Source of the DNA: JALHUF01 sp050014795
GTDB lineage: Bacteria > Acidobacteriota > Terriglobia > UBA7540
Direction of reading: 5' to 3'
Assembly (NCBI GenBank): GCA_050014795.1
Contig: JBEKCQ010000003.1
Span: forward strand, 1 to 64,000
DNA: 64,000 nucleotides
A model generated the notes under the pieces. That model did no database searches. It was not told the DNA's origin and saw only the letters and a list, made by a program, of their open reading frames with translations. Each line of letters opens with the position of its first letter. Position 1 is the stretch's first letter. Below, one piece after another: positions 19,017-28,364 of the stretch. A program made the translations under genes and the position numbers.

Positions 19017-22000
19017 ATGCGCACTTCAGGACGCAAAGCAAGTGTATTGTGGCTGGCGGGCGCCGCGCTTTGGCTGGCGAGTGCCATCCCCACCTTTGCC
19101 CAGATCGGCACGGGGAGTGTTACAGGTGTCGTATTCGACCCAAGCGGCGCAGTAGTTCCCGACGTTGAGATCGTCGTGACCAACGTCGATACGAACGTGC
19201 CGCGCAACACACTCACCACGGCGAGCGGGGACTATACGGTGACCGGCCTTCTGCCCGCTCACTATTCTGTGACCGCGAGAAAGGCGGGTTTCCGACCCAC
19301 CAGCGTGCCGGCCTTTGAACTGCAGGTGGACCAGAAGGCACGGGTGGATCTCACCCTGCAGGTTGGCGAACTCACGCAAACGGTTTCCGTGGAGGCAAAA
19401 GCACCGTTGCTGGACACCTCCTCCGCCACGGTGGGGCAAGTCATTGAGAACCGGCGCGTCGTGGATTTGCCTCTCAACGGGCGCAATTTCCTCGACCTCA
19501 CGACCCTGGCACCGGGCGTGACTTTCAGCAAGGACACCAACATGAACTTCGCAGAGATTCGCGAAGTCGGCCGCCGCATAGAGAACCAGTATTCGGTGGG
19601 CGGCGCACGCACTCAGGACACGAACTTCCTGCTCAACGGCGCCACCAACACCGAGCCTGACTACAACACCTTTGCCGTGGTTCCCTCCATAGACGAGATT
19701 CAAGAGTTCAAAGTCCAGAGCAACTCCTACACGGCCGAGTTCGGCCGTGGCGCCTCGCAAATCAACGCCACCACCAAGTCCGGTACCAACTCCTTGCACG
19801 GCACCGCGTACGACTTCCTCCGCAATGACGTGCTCGATGCCCGCGATTACTTTGATGGAATCTTTCAGCCGGAGGGTTCTCCGAAACCTCCCTTCAAACG
19901 CAACCAGTTTGGAGCCACCACGGGAGGCAAGATCCTTCGTGACCGGCTCTTCTTCTTTGGAGCCTATGAAGCGTTGCGCCACCCCTCCAGCAGCCTTTCA
20001 AACCTTACGGTCCCGACAGCCACGGCGCGTACCGGTGACTTGTCGGACTATGCCGGCGTCAGTACCATCTACATGCCGCATGTGGTGGGCACGGACGGGA
20101 ACGGGAATGGAATCATCGGCTACGCCGATGCGCCCGTGAACACCATTCCCAATACGCTGCCGGCGGGTTGCTTCAATCCGAACCCCGACACGAATGTTCC
20201 CTTCGACAATAACCTCATCCCATCCAATTGCATCAACCCGGCCATCGCCAAGTACCTTTCCTCATCCTATCTCCCTCCGGCGAACGTCTCCGGAACTCTG
20301 GTCAACAACTACCGCGGGACTCTACGCTCCCCATCCACCGACGACCAACTTTCCGGACGGATCGACTACAACATGAATCCCAATATGAACCTCTACGGCC
20401 GCTATTCCTGGGGCCGTGAGGATTTGTCCAACCCCAGCCTGGTTCCAGGTGGTGGCACGGTCGAATCGGTGAAAACGCAATCCCTGACCCTGCATCATTC
20501 CTGGACGATGACCCCCCGCATGGTGAATGAGTTCCATGCCAACTACCTGCGGCTTAATTCCGGCCGCTTGGGGAACCTAGCGGGCAAAACAGACATCGGG
20601 ACCGAACTCGGTATTCCGGGCTTGTCCACCATCCCCCTGGATTGGGGAATCCCCAGCTTTGGTGGGGATGATCCCTACTGCTGCGTCGGTGAAGATGCCT
20701 TTGGACACCCCTTGAAGAACACTGACAACATCTTTGAGTATGGCGACGACTGGTCCCTCAGCCATGGCCGTCACCTCATCAAAGCCGGCGTCAATCTGCG
20801 GCGGGAACAACTGAACGTCACGGCTCACAACATCGCCCGCGGAAGCTTTTCTTTCAAGCGCGAGGCGACCGCCGAGATTGCTCCCTGCGCAGACCCAGAC
20901 AATTGCTCGCCGGGCCTCAGCCTGGCGACCTTTCTACTCGGCATCAGCCGTGATTCCGAGGTGGCGGTCGGCGACTCCTACGTACACCTCCGTCGCTGGG
21001 CCCAAGCCTTTTACCTGCAGGACGACTTCAAGGTGAGCAAAAACCTAACCTTGAATTTCGGGCTCCGTTACGAGTGGGCGCCCTACTGGCACGACACGAC
21101 CAACTCGATATTAAATGTTGATCTCAGTTCCAACCCCGTCTCGGTGATCCGTCCAGGCACGGGTGATCCCTACGCCGGCTTTCCTCCGATTCGTTTGGAT
21201 TCCGATTCCAATTCCCCCACCTACTTGCCGTTCGTCCGCAGCAACAAATTCGGCTCGTCACTGACCACGGCGGACCGGACCGACTTTGCCCCGCGCTTTG
21301 GGTTTGCCTGGACTCCAGGGTGGGGACGTGGCAAGACCGTCATCCGGGGCGGCGCCGGCCTTTTCTATTCGCCGGAAATTGCCAACCCCTGGTTCGACAT
21401 GGCCCGCAGCGCCCCGCGCGCTTTCAAACTTGTCCGCAAGAGCGGGTTCTCGATAGTTGACCAGGTCTTCAACTCCACCTCCCTGGTCAAAACCAAACCG
21501 TCCATGCAAAGTATGGATACCCACTTGAACACGCCCCAGATCAAGCAATGGAGTTTGAGCGTCCAGCAGGAACTGCATGCCAACTATATGCTGGAAGTCG
21601 CTTACGTGGCCTCCGCCTCCACGCACCTCCCGCACTTGATCGATTTCAACCAGACCATGCCGGCCATGAATGGCGACCTGGTCGCCCAGCCTGTCACCTA
21701 CCTGCAAGAGCCCTATCGGGGTCTGGGGGTTTTCAGCAACAAGTTCACGCACAACGACACTAGCAATTACAATTCCCTCCAGGTCAAGTTTGAGAAGCGG
21801 TTCTCGGCGGGGTTTTCCTTCCTGACGGGGTATACCTTCTCGAAGTCCCTGGATACCGCTTCTTCCACGCGGGACGGCGGCGCCGGCGGCTGGGCAGCCC
21901 AGGGTACTCCTTCCCCGTTCGACAGGAAGCGGCTGGATTACGGGCCCTCGGTGTTCGACGTCCGCCAAAACCTGGTCAATAGCGCTCTCTACGAATTGCC

Positions 22001-22574
22001 CTTCGGCCGCGGAAAGCACTGGGGTCAGACCTGGAGTACACCTGCCGACAAGTTGCTGGGCGGATGGCAAATTGGCGGGATCGCCGTCCTCCACGGTGGG
22101 TTCCCGGCCTCTTGCCTCGTGGATGTGGGCCCCGCGATCGACAACGTTGCATACGAAGTCGACTACTGCAACCCCGCCTCGAATGTGAACCCCAACAGCG
22201 GTCCGCGCAATATCCATCAATGGTGGGACATGTCCTCCTACCGCATTCCCAACGACACGGAAGTCTTTGGTTACGCCGGCAAGGCCACGCTCCGTGGACC
22301 CAACTTCATGACCTTTGACTTCAGCGCCATGAAGACCACGAACCTTACGGAAAAGCTAAAGCTGCAATTCCGGTTCGAGGCCTTCAATCTGCCTAACCAC
22401 CCGGTGCTCAGCATGCCGGTAACCGTCCTGGATTATTACCCCGAGATTGACTCCGCTGGCCGCCCCGTACCCCAAGCCATCGGCAACTCTGACTTGGGCA
22501 GCTACTACGGGACCATCGGAAGCACAGCAACCTCGATGCGTCAGCTGCAGTTCGCTTTGAAACTCCTCTGGTAG
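19017..22574 (+). CDS. TonB-dependent receptor, Oar-like with carboxypeptidase-regulatory N-domain
   Basis: A 1185-residue protein with a signal peptide (about residues 1-30, ending 'SAIPTFAQ'). Residues about 32-120 are a CarboxypepD_reg-like beta-sandwich ('GVVFDPSGAVVPDVEIVVTN'). A plug domain follows ('VVDLPLNGRNFLDLTTLAPG' and 'QINATTKSGTNSLHGTAYDF'), then a long outer-membrane beta-barrel ending in aromatic 'LQFALKLLW'. This architecture is greatly expanded in Acidobacteriota. It is expected to import oligosaccharides or similar ligands with TonB energy. The start has AGGAGATATTTCC upstream. A perfect palindrome follows the stop. Confidence 0.95.
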   Translation: MRTSGRKASVLWLAGAALWLASAIPTFAQIGTGSVTGVVFDPSGAVVPDVEIVVTNVDTNVPRNTLTTASGDYTVTGLLPAHYSVTARKAGFRPTSVPAFELQVDQKARVDLTLQVGELTQTVSVEAKAPLLDTSSATVGQVIENRRVVDLPLNGRNFLDLTTLAPGVTFSKDTNMNFAEIREVGRRIENQYSVGGARTQDTNFLLNGATNTEPDYNTFAVVPSIDEIQEFKVQSNSYTAEFGRGASQINATTKSGTNSLHGTAYDFLRNDVLDARDYFDGIFQPEGSPKPPFKRNQFGATTGGKILRDRLFFFGAYEALRHPSSSLSNLTVPTATARTGDLSDYAGVSTIYMPHVVGTDGNGNGIIGYADAPVNTIPNTLPAGCFNPNPDTNVPFDNNLIPSNCINPAIAKYLSSSYLPPANVSGTLVNNYRGTLRSPSTDDQLSGRIDYNMNPNMNLYGRYSWGREDLSNPSLVPGGGTVESVKTQSLTLHHSWTMTPRMVNEFHANYLRLNSGRLGNLAGKTDIGTELGIPGLSTIPLDWGIPSFGGDDPYCCVGEDAFGHPLKNTDNIFEYGDDWSLSHGRHLIKAGVNLRREQLNVTAHNIARGSFSFKREATAEIAPCADPDNCSPGLSLATFLLGISRDSEVAVGDSYVHLRRWAQAFYLQDDFKVSKNLTLNFGLRYEWAPYWHDTTNSILNVDLSSNPVSVIRPGTGDPYAGFPPIRLDSDSNSPTYLPFVRSNKFGSSLTTADRTDFAPRFGFAWTPGWGRGKTVIRGGAGLFYSPEIANPWFDMARSAPRAFKLVRKSGFSIVDQVFNSTSLVKTKPSMQSMDTHLNTPQIKQWSLSVQQELHANYMLEVAYVASASTHLPHLIDFNQTMPAMNGDLVAQPVTYLQEPYRGLGVFSNKFTHNDTSNYNSLQVKFEKRFSAGFSFLTGYTFSKSLDTASSTRDGGAGGWAAQGTPSPFDRKRLDYGPSVFDVRQNLVNSALYELPFGRGKHWGQTWSTPADKLLGGWQIGGIAVLHGGFPASCLVDVGPAIDNVAYEVDYCNPASNVNPNSGPRNIHQWWDMSSYRIPNDTEVFGYAGKATLRGPNFMTFDFSAMKTTNLTEKLKLQFRFEAFNLPNHPVLSMPVTVLDYYPEIDSAGRPVPQAIGNSDLGSYYGTIGSTATSMRQLQFALKLLW

Positions 22575-22599
22575 CGCTCGGCTTCCAGCCATATCCTTT

Positions 22600-22623
22600 C
22601 GGGGCACGGCATGCCGTGCCCCG
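22600..22623 (+). terminator. Palindromic terminator-like hairpin after the TonB receptor
   Basis: A 24-nt perfect palindrome (left arm CGGGGCACGGCA), followed within a few bases by ATTGTTTTC. Its position 26 nt after the stop supports termination. Confidence 0.6.
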
Positions 22624-22683
22624 ATTGTTTTCGGCCCTCGACCTGCCCGCTTCTCTCCTTCCTCGGGCCCCGGCTCCCCATCG

Positions 22684-22711
22684 TTGACAGTCTTCCCTGA
22701 ACCGATATAAT
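22684..22711 (+). promoter_or_regulatory. Consensus promoter, probably giving a leaderless mRNA
   Basis: TTGACA (22684-22689) and TATAAT (22706-22711) with a 16-nt spacer. The ATG at 22720 starts 8 nt after the -10, about where transcription should start, so the mRNA would have almost no leader. Confidence 0.75.
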
Positions 22712-22719
22712 GCGTCGAC

Positions 22720-23730
22720 ATGGTCCCAAGGCCCGGTTCGCAACCTCGCGAGTCTCGCTTCCTCATCACCGGCGCCAAAGGGTTTATTGGCACTTGGATT
22801 GTGAAGAACCTAGTGGAGCGCGGCGACCGCCCCTGGGTGTTCGATCTCGACACGGAGTCGCAGCGCCTGCGCGCCTTGCTCTCCGACGAGCAACTTCAGG
22901 CCGTGAGTTTCCTCCCGGGCGACGTGACCCTGCCAGAAGAGGTTGCCCGCGCGGTCGCGGAAAACGGCATCACGCACATCATTCATCTCGCGGGATTGCA
23001 GGTTCCCACCTGCGCGGCGAACCCGGTGTTGGGAGCAAAGGTTAACATCCTTGGGACTTTGAACGTTTTTGAAGTGGCGCGCCGCCGGAAGGATCTGGTG
23101 AAACGCATTGTGTACGCCAGTTCTGCCGCGGTCTTCGGCCCCGAGGAGTTCTATGGGCCAACCACCGTTCCGGAAGGCGCCCCACTCCTGCCCGGAACAC
23201 ACTACGGAGTCTTCAAGCAGTGCAACGAGGGAAACGCCCGCGTTTACTTCACGAACGACGGGATTTCGAGCGTGGGCCTTCGGCCCTGGGCCGTGTACGG
23301 CGTGGGACGCGACCAGGGAATATCCTCGGGGCCGACTAAAGCGATCAAGGCTTCAGTGCTGGGGCGCCCGTACGTCATCCGCTTTACGGGTGCGGTGGAC
23401 TTGCAGTATGTGGACGACTGCGCTCGCATCTTCCTGCGCTGCGCGGAAGACGACCTCCCCGGCGCGCGGGTCTACACGTTGCGGGGTTCGGTCGTTCACA
23501 TAGAGGAGTTCATCCGCACGCTCGAGGAGGTCTATCCGCGCTCGCGGGGCCTGATCCGTGCCGAGGGCAAGCACCTCCCTATCGCTCCCGACCTGGACGA
23601 TACCGCCCTGGTGCGCGACCTCAAGGACGTGCCGCGCACGCCGCTCAACGACGGGATCTCGAAGACAGCGGCGATCTTCGAGCGGCTGCAGCGCGAAGGA
23701 CGGCTCGACGCAAGAGATCTGGAAACGTAG
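22720..23730 (+). CDS. NAD-dependent epimerase/dehydratase (extended SDR)
   Basis: A 336-residue protein. The NAD-binding motif 'ITGAKGFIGTWIVKNL' is at the N-terminus. 'HIIHLAGLQVPTCAANP' and 'IVYASSAAVFGPEEF' follow, and then the catalytic Tyr-x3-Lys in 'HYGVFKQCNEG'. Such enzymes act on nucleotide sugars or free sugar acids (UDP-glucose epimerases, uronate dehydrogenases); the Thr/Ser-Tyr-Lys set is complete. No Shine-Dalgarno is seen before the start, matching the leaderless promoter. It is followed after a heptamer tract by a solute-binding protein gene on the same strand. Confidence 0.9.
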   Translation: MVPRPGSQPRESRFLITGAKGFIGTWIVKNLVERGDRPWVFDLDTESQRLRALLSDEQLQAVSFLPGDVTLPEEVARAVAENGITHIIHLAGLQVPTCAANPVLGAKVNILGTLNVFEVARRRKDLVKRIVYASSAAVFGPEEFYGPTTVPEGAPLLPGTHYGVFKQCNEGNARVYFTNDGISSVGLRPWAVYGVGRDQGISSGPTKAIKASVLGRPYVIRFTGAVDLQYVDDCARIFLRCAEDDLPGARVYTLRGSVVHIEEFIRTLEEVYPRSRGLIRAEGKHLPIAPDLDDTALVRDLKDVPRTPLNDGISKTAAIFERLQREGRLDARDLET

Positions 23731-23751
23731 CAAGCCGCGGGGCCCTGCGAG

Positions 23752-23779
23752 TTTCCATTTTCGAATTTCCAGTTTCGGT
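23752..23779. repeat. Degenerate heptamer tandem repeat tract
   Basis: Four TTTCnnn units: TTTCCAT, TTTCGAA, TTTCCAG, TTTCGGT. They fill the gap between the epimerase and the solute-binding protein. Confidence 0.6.
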
Positions 23780-23783
23780 TGTC

Positions 23784-25046
23784 ATGATCAACGGGAATCC
23801 AAACGCTGCCTTCTTCATTCGGCCTCCTGAGCCCGGCGCCTTGAACGTGGCCTTGGTGGCTGGCCCGATGTACGACCCACTCTACGAACTCTTGCCGGAA
23901 TTCGAGGCGAAGACCGGGCGGCGAGTGCATGTGGCGGCGCGCTTGGTCCACCCCGAGTTGAACGCCCACCTGGAGCAGGTTTACCGCGCCGGAACGGGCG
24001 CGTATGATCTCATCTCGACGCACAACAAATATGCGCCATCGCAGAAGTACTTTCTGCACCCGCTGGACGACTGGTTCCGCGAAGCAGAATTGAACGACTT
24101 CATTCCCTCCGTGCTCGAAATGAGCCGGGTGGAAGGCTGGCTGCTCAGCATCCCGCGGAACATCGATGTTCGCCTCATCTACTATCGCCAGGATTTATTC
24201 GAGGACCCCAGCGAACAAGGGAATTTCCGCCAAATCACCGGACGCGACCTGCGCGTCCCCGAAACCTGGGAGGAACTCGCCCAGGTAGCCAGATTCTTCG
24301 CCCGTCCGCCTGAGCTTTATGGTTTTGCCTTCCCGGGGCGAGACAGCGGGCTGTTCGGTACCTTTTTTGAACTGGTCGCCATGGCCGGCGGGAAACTCTT
24401 CCGTGCAGACCTCCGGCCGGGTTTTGTCGATGCCGCGGGCCGCTGGGCGCTGGGATTCCTGCGACGGTTGTATCTCGAGGACCAAGTCACTCCGCGGGAA
24501 CTTCCCCAGATGCGGTATGATGAGGTCTCGAACTTGTTCCTTCAGGGCCGCAGTGCTCTGGTGGCGGACTGGCCCGGCGGGTTCTATAGATACTGTGACG
24601 TTTCGCAGTCGCAGGTTGCAGGACGGTTCGGGCTGACCCTGTACCCCAAAGGCCCCGCAGGCGAACGCTGGGTGTACGCGGGCGGACACACTTTTGCGGT
24701 CCCGACGAGTGTAAGAGATGAGGAAGGAGCACGCGCGCTCCTGAAGTTCCTGACCTCGGCTGACGCCCAGTGGCACGAAGCCCAGCACGGCGCGCTGCCG
24801 GTTCTAAAGAGTGTCCAAGGTCGCCTCAGAGCGGAGACAGACGCGAATTCGCTGGAGGGCCACCGGCTGGCCCTGCTCGACACGACCGTGAATTCCCATA
24901 TGCTGCTTCCCCCGCGCTTTGCCCTCTATCCCGCCGTGGAGGAGGCGCTGTGGACCTCGCTCCAGAAGGGCATTACGGGGGAGTGGAGTGTTGACGACGC
25001 GCTTCACTATGCGGCCGCGGAGATGGAGAAAATTCTTACCGGGTAG
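23784..25046 (+). CDS. Extracellular solute-binding protein family (sugar type), without visible signal peptide
   Basis: A 420-residue protein of the family that binds sugars for ABC importers. It has 'LPEFEAKTGRRVHVAARLVH', 'VPETWEELAQVARFFARPP', 'GRSALVADWPGGFYRY' and 'TFAVPTSVRDEEGARALLKF', all typical. However, the N-terminus 'MINGNPNAAFFIRPPEP' is not a signal peptide and I see no upstream in-frame alternative. No ABC permease or ATPase genes are adjacent. It may be a cytosolic relative, be misannotated at the start, or be exported another way. Confidence 0.82.
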   Translation: MINGNPNAAFFIRPPEPGALNVALVAGPMYDPLYELLPEFEAKTGRRVHVAARLVHPELNAHLEQVYRAGTGAYDLISTHNKYAPSQKYFLHPLDDWFREAELNDFIPSVLEMSRVEGWLLSIPRNIDVRLIYYRQDLFEDPSEQGNFRQITGRDLRVPETWEELAQVARFFARPPELYGFAFPGRDSGLFGTFFELVAMAGGKLFRADLRPGFVDAAGRWALGFLRRLYLEDQVTPRELPQMRYDEVSNLFLQGRSALVADWPGGFYRYCDVSQSQVAGRFGLTLYPKGPAGERWVYAGGHTFAVPTSVRDEEGARALLKFLTSADAQWHEAQHGALPVLKSVQGRLRAETDANSLEGHRLALLDTTVNSHMLLPPRFALYPAVEEALWTSLQKGITGEWSVDDALHYAAAEMEKILTG

Positions 25047-25053
25047 GACGTTC

Positions 25054-25144
25054 GTTGTTGGTTGTTGGTTCTTGGTATTGAACCGCTTTTCGCTTTTGAC
25101 GTTCGCCTTCTGACTTTCAACTTTTAACTTTCGACTTTCAACCT
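25054..25144. repeat. Long degenerate heptamer tandem repeat tract
   Basis: Thirteen consecutive 7-nt units in one register: GTTGTTG twice, GTTCTTG, then a run ending CTGACTT, TCAACTT, TTAACTT, TCGACTT. It covers the gap between the convergent solute-binding protein and FucP-like genes and overlaps the FucP-like stop codon. Confidence 0.75.
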
Positions 25145-26475
25145 GTTACTCGAGGCTCCCCGTCCGGCACTCTCACCTTCGACCCGACAAAGGCATAGTG
25201 CGTAATGAAGGCGTAGCAGACCAGAAGCACCGCCATCGCCGCGGCCATGCTCCGGGTCGCCCCGAACACCAGCCCCTCGATGGGAGGGAACACGGCGCCG
25301 CCGATGATTGCCATCACCATCAGCGAGGAGCCCAACTTCGTGTTGGGTCCCAGCTGCTTGATGCCCAGGGCAAAAATCGTCGGGAACATCAGCGACATGA
25401 AAAAGCTGGTTAGGAAGAGCGCCCACACGCCGACCCAGCCGGGATGCACCACGCCAATTGCCACCAGCACGCAATTGATGACGCCATAGACACCCATCAG
25501 CTTGTTCGGCGAGATGTATTTCATCAAGTATGTGGCCGTAAACCTGCCCACCCCGAAGGCAACCAGCGTCCCGGTCAGAAAATAGCCCGCCACCTTTTCG
25601 GGCTGACGCGTGTAGTCCTGCACATACTGGATGTAATAGCTCCAGGTTCCCACCTGAGCGCCAACGTAGAAGAACTGCGCCAGGACACCCAGAACGAAGT
25701 GCCGATGCTGGAACAGATCCAGGAAGCGGCCCTTCGCTCGTTCGGCCCCCGAGTGCACTTCCTCCGCGACTTTCGGGAACTTCGTTTTCAGAATGAGCAG
25801 CGCCCAGATGAAGATCACGCTGCCGATGACGAGATAGGGCGTGACCACGCGCATGGTCTCGTGCTGCAGATAAGCGTCGTATTTTCCGGCAACTTTCAGC
25901 GCGGTGACCTCCGTCTGGTTCAGCTCGATTCCCGAAAAGATGAAAACGGTCCCGGCCAGGACGCCGCCTACGGCTCCGACCGGATTGAAGGCTTGAGAGA
26001 AATTCAGGCGCCTCTCTGAAGTTCTCGGGTCGCCCAGCGCGGCAATAAACGGGTTCGCGCCGGTTTCCAGAAACGCCGCGCCACTCGCCACGATAAAAAG
26101 CGCGAAGAGGAAGAAGCCGTATTGCCGGACGATGGCCGCTGGCCAGAAAAGAAACGTCCCGGCGCTGTACAGCAACAGCCCGATCACCAGCCCAGCCTTG
26201 TAACTATACCGGCGCATGATGAGCGCCGCCGGCATCGAGAGGAGAAAATACCCCATGTAGTAAGCTGACTGGATCAGGCCGGCTTTGAAGCGGGTGATCT
26301 CGAACGACTTCATGAACTGCTTGATCAGGATGTCGTTCATGTTGCTGGGAATCCCCCAGAACAGGAACAATGCCGTCACCAGCACAAACGGCAGCACATT
26401 CCCCGGTGAGAACAGCTTGGGCTCATCTTTCATGCTCTGCTCTGCCTTGACGAGCGTACTTGAGGATTGAGTCAT
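25138..26475 (-). CDS. MFS sugar transporter, FucP-like (L-fucose:H+ symporter family)
   Basis: A 445-residue protein with about 12 membrane helices. Family marks are 'ALFLFWGIPSNMNDILIKQF', 'IQSAYYMGYFLLSMPAALIM' and 'VASGAAFLETGANPFIAALG', all close to the FucP/glucose-galactose transporter family. It should import a hexose or deoxyhexose with protons. ATG 26475 has AGGGA 7 nt upstream. A longer in-frame start adds an uncharged leader with no family match. Confidence 0.88.
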   Translation of the reverse strand: MTQSSSTLVKAEQSMKDEPKLFSPGNVLPFVLVTALFLFWGIPSNMNDILIKQFMKSFEITRFKAGLIQSAYYMGYFLLSMPAALIMRRYSYKAGLVIGLLLYSAGTFLFWPAAIVRQYGFFLFALFIVASGAAFLETGANPFIAALGDPRTSERRLNFSQAFNPVGAVGGVLAGTVFIFSGIELNQTEVTALKVAGKYDAYLQHETMRVVTPYLVIGSVIFIWALLILKTKFPKVAEEVHSGAERAKGRFLDLFQHRHFVLGVLAQFFYVGAQVGTWSYYIQYVQDYTRQPEKVAGYFLTGTLVAFGVGRFTATYLMKYISPNKLMGVYGVINCVLVAIGVVHPGWVGVWALFLTSFFMSLMFPTIFALGIKQLGPNTKLGSSLMVMAIIGGAVFPPIEGLVFGATRSMAAAMAVLLVCYAFITHYAFVGSKVRVPDGEPRVTG

Positions 26476-26638
26476 ATGCGAATCCCTAGGTTCAGCCGGT
26501 TGTCCGGGGGAGTTTGCTGCTGTCGCTCTCGGACACAACCAAGCTAGGAGTAGGTTGATACCAATGCAAGTCGCCGAAGGGTCGCCCCTGCCTTCCCTCG
26601 TTTGGCGGCAGGATGAGCCCGTCTCCGCCCGGACGCCT

Positions 26639-26667
26639 AAACTAACTTTATCCACGCTATCTGTCAA
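26639..26667 (-). promoter_or_regulatory. Weak candidate promoter for the FucP-like gene
   Basis: On the minus strand TTGACA (26667-26662) is followed after 17 nt by TAGTTT (26644-26639), which is a poor -10. The rest of the 429-bp gap to the next gene shows nothing I recognise. Confidence 0.3.
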
Positions 26668-26904
26668 AGATTCTAGTTTGGTGCTGTCGTTCTGAGATAG
26701 CACGTGATTCATCCGCTGGACTGGTGCCGTACCAACTTAATTCGCCGAGTCCCGTTCTAACTCTATTCGGAGCATCGTGGCATCCCATTAGACGGCCTCG
26801 GATAGTTGGAACGGCACTGCTCTTCGGGGGAACAGCACTTTGGCCCGCCCCGATATCGGGCAGACGCCCCGGAAGTTAGGAACCCGACGGTGTGGCGCGT
26901 TGCC

Positions 26905-27762
26905 TCACGGTTCGGAACGGGTTGGACTTTGTGCCGCCCTGAGTGACGCGTCCGAGAGTTCCTGTTGGAAGATATAGAAATACGCTCCAGCGACAAAAAT
27001 GAGGCCGCCAACTATATTACCCAGCGTCACCGGTATCAGGTTCCATTGGATGAACTGCATCCAGCTAACCTTGGCGCCCATCATGATTCCTGCTGGTATG
27101 AAATACATATTCGCCACGCTGTGTTCAAATCCGCAAGCCACGAAGGCCATGATGGGGAACCAAACGCCAAAGAACTTGCCGATCATGTCCTTGGAGGCAA
27201 AGCCCAGAAGGATGGCCACGTTCACCAACAGGTTGCAGGCGACGCCCTTCATGAAGGCGGACCACAGGCCTGCCGCCCCGGCTGCCAGGTAGGGCAAGGT
27301 TTTTGCCTCCGCCATGCTGACTCCATTCAGCCCGAAAGCGGTCAGCTCAGGCGTACCGCCCTTGCTGAAGGGTCCCACAAACATCAAGTAGGCCCAAAAA
27401 AGAGAACCGGCAAAATTCGCGATGTACACCCAGAACCAGGCGTTCAAGACTCTGGCCCAGGTGGTCTTCCTCTGAAAGACTGCCATGGGAATCAGCATGG
27501 TATCGCCGGTAAAAAGCGACATGCCGGTGAGAACAATCGCAATTAAGCCTACAGGAAATACCGCGCCGGCGATCGTGGCTTTGAAGCCGGGCCCCAGACT
27601 GTTCTCCAGCCCGGTGGAACAGACCGTGGCCAGTGCCGCGCCTACGGCGATAAACAACCCGGCCATAAAACCTCTCACCAGAAGGTTCGGTACGCCGAGA
27701 TTGGCTTTGTACCTTCCGGCTTCTCCCGCCAACTGGACGATTTCGACAGGTTTGTGAGCCAT
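26905..27762 (-). CDS. Formate/nitrite transporter (FNT) family channel
   Basis: A 285-residue protein with six membrane segments. It shows 'FMAGLFIAVGAALATV', 'AVFPVGLIAIVLTGMSLFTG', 'NFAGSLFWAYLMF', 'GVACNLLVNVAILLGFASKD' and 'ACGFEHSVANMYFIPAGIM', the family signature with the pore His. FNT channels move formate, nitrite or hydrosulfide across the inner membrane. A strong Shine-Dalgarno (GGAGGCGGAG) precedes the ATG at 27762. No formate lyase or dehydrogenase is in the window, so the substrate is open. Confidence 0.93.
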   Translation of the reverse strand: MAHKPVEIVQLAGEAGRYKANLGVPNLLVRGFMAGLFIAVGAALATVCSTGLENSLGPGFKATIAGAVFPVGLIAIVLTGMSLFTGDTMLIPMAVFQRKTTWARVLNAWFWVYIANFAGSLFWAYLMFVGPFSKGGTPELTAFGLNGVSMAEAKTLPYLAAGAAGLWSAFMKGVACNLLVNVAILLGFASKDMIGKFFGVWFPIMAFVACGFEHSVANMYFIPAGIMMGAKVSWMQFIQWNLIPVTLGNIVGGLIFVAGAYFYIFQQELSDASLRAAQSPTRSEP

Positions 27763-28032
27763 GGTTACTCCGCCTCCCCAGACAATTGCCTAAGTTCGCC
27801 CGCAGAGCAGGCCTCTACGGGAGCCTGGCATTTTACCCGATAGCACAAGAGCTGATGCTCTGCAAAGCGCCCAGAGTGGACTGGGCTTGGTTGGAGATCA
27901 GCCGCCGGCCAGCACTAGTACACGGCCGGGACGAACGTGCTGCGACAACGCGAACCTCCCGAGCCACTAAAGAAGCGAGGCCTGCGTCAGCCGACGGCAC
28001 TTGCCCGCCGGAGCCATCCGCACAGATTTCTC

Positions 28033-28061
28033 TTGACTTTTGATGACAAGTGTGCTAGTCT
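28033..28061 (+). promoter_or_regulatory. Candidate promoter reading into the AT-rich repeat spacer
   Basis: TTGACT (28033-28038) and TAGTCT (28056-28061) with a 17-nt spacer and a TGC extended -10 just before. A further TTGACA is at 28082-28087. No convincing gene starts downstream before 28595, so a non-coding transcript is possible. Confidence 0.4.
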
Positions 28062-28204
28062 ACTTTTCGGGAAAAGGGTACTTGACATGCTGACGCCGGC
28101 CGCGGAGCAACAACCAGTGAGAGCAGACGCAACGCGGGCGACACCCGGGAATAGCGAAAGTGCCCCCGCAATCCCGATGCGCCTATAAATACGGATATGC
28201 AAGA

Positions 28205-28364
28205 GCGAAGCTGGTTTGTACTTGTAAATAAAGGAGTTAAGATTTCCACAGACGGACCGAAGCTGGTATATTCTAGAAAACAAAGGAGGGCATATTTCGC
28301 GAAGCGAAGCTGGTATGTGCCTTCTTTTCTATTACATACCAGCTTCGACAAAAAAGCGAAGCTG
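28205..28364 (+). repeat. GCGAAGCTGGT repeat cluster with a 14-bp inverted repeat
   Basis: Four direct copies of (G)CGAAGCTGgt occur at 28205-28215, 28258-28270, 28304-28318 and 28356-28364 (partial), spaced 52, 47 and 52 nt. One inverted copy is at 28334-28347. The third and inverted copies form a perfect 14-bp stem, CGAAGCTGGTATGT with ACATACCAGCTTCG, around a 15-nt loop. AAAGGAG motifs follow the first two copies, and AGGAGG follows the last. The stretch is clearly more AT-rich than its surroundings. It may be a structured RNA or a small repeat element. A 61-codon frame (28197-28382) covers it but looks like a by-product of the repeats. Confidence 0.6.

Noticed and set aside
28081..28190. 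Possible riboswitch (cobalamin or c-di-GMP type) before the repeat array
   Set aside because: A GCGGG/CCCGC stem and a GCGAAAG loop are present, but no conserved riboswitch core box could be matched.
28205..28364. CRISPR array
   Set aside because: Repeat cores are only 9-15 nt, spacers are not independent, one copy is inverted, and no cas genes are present.
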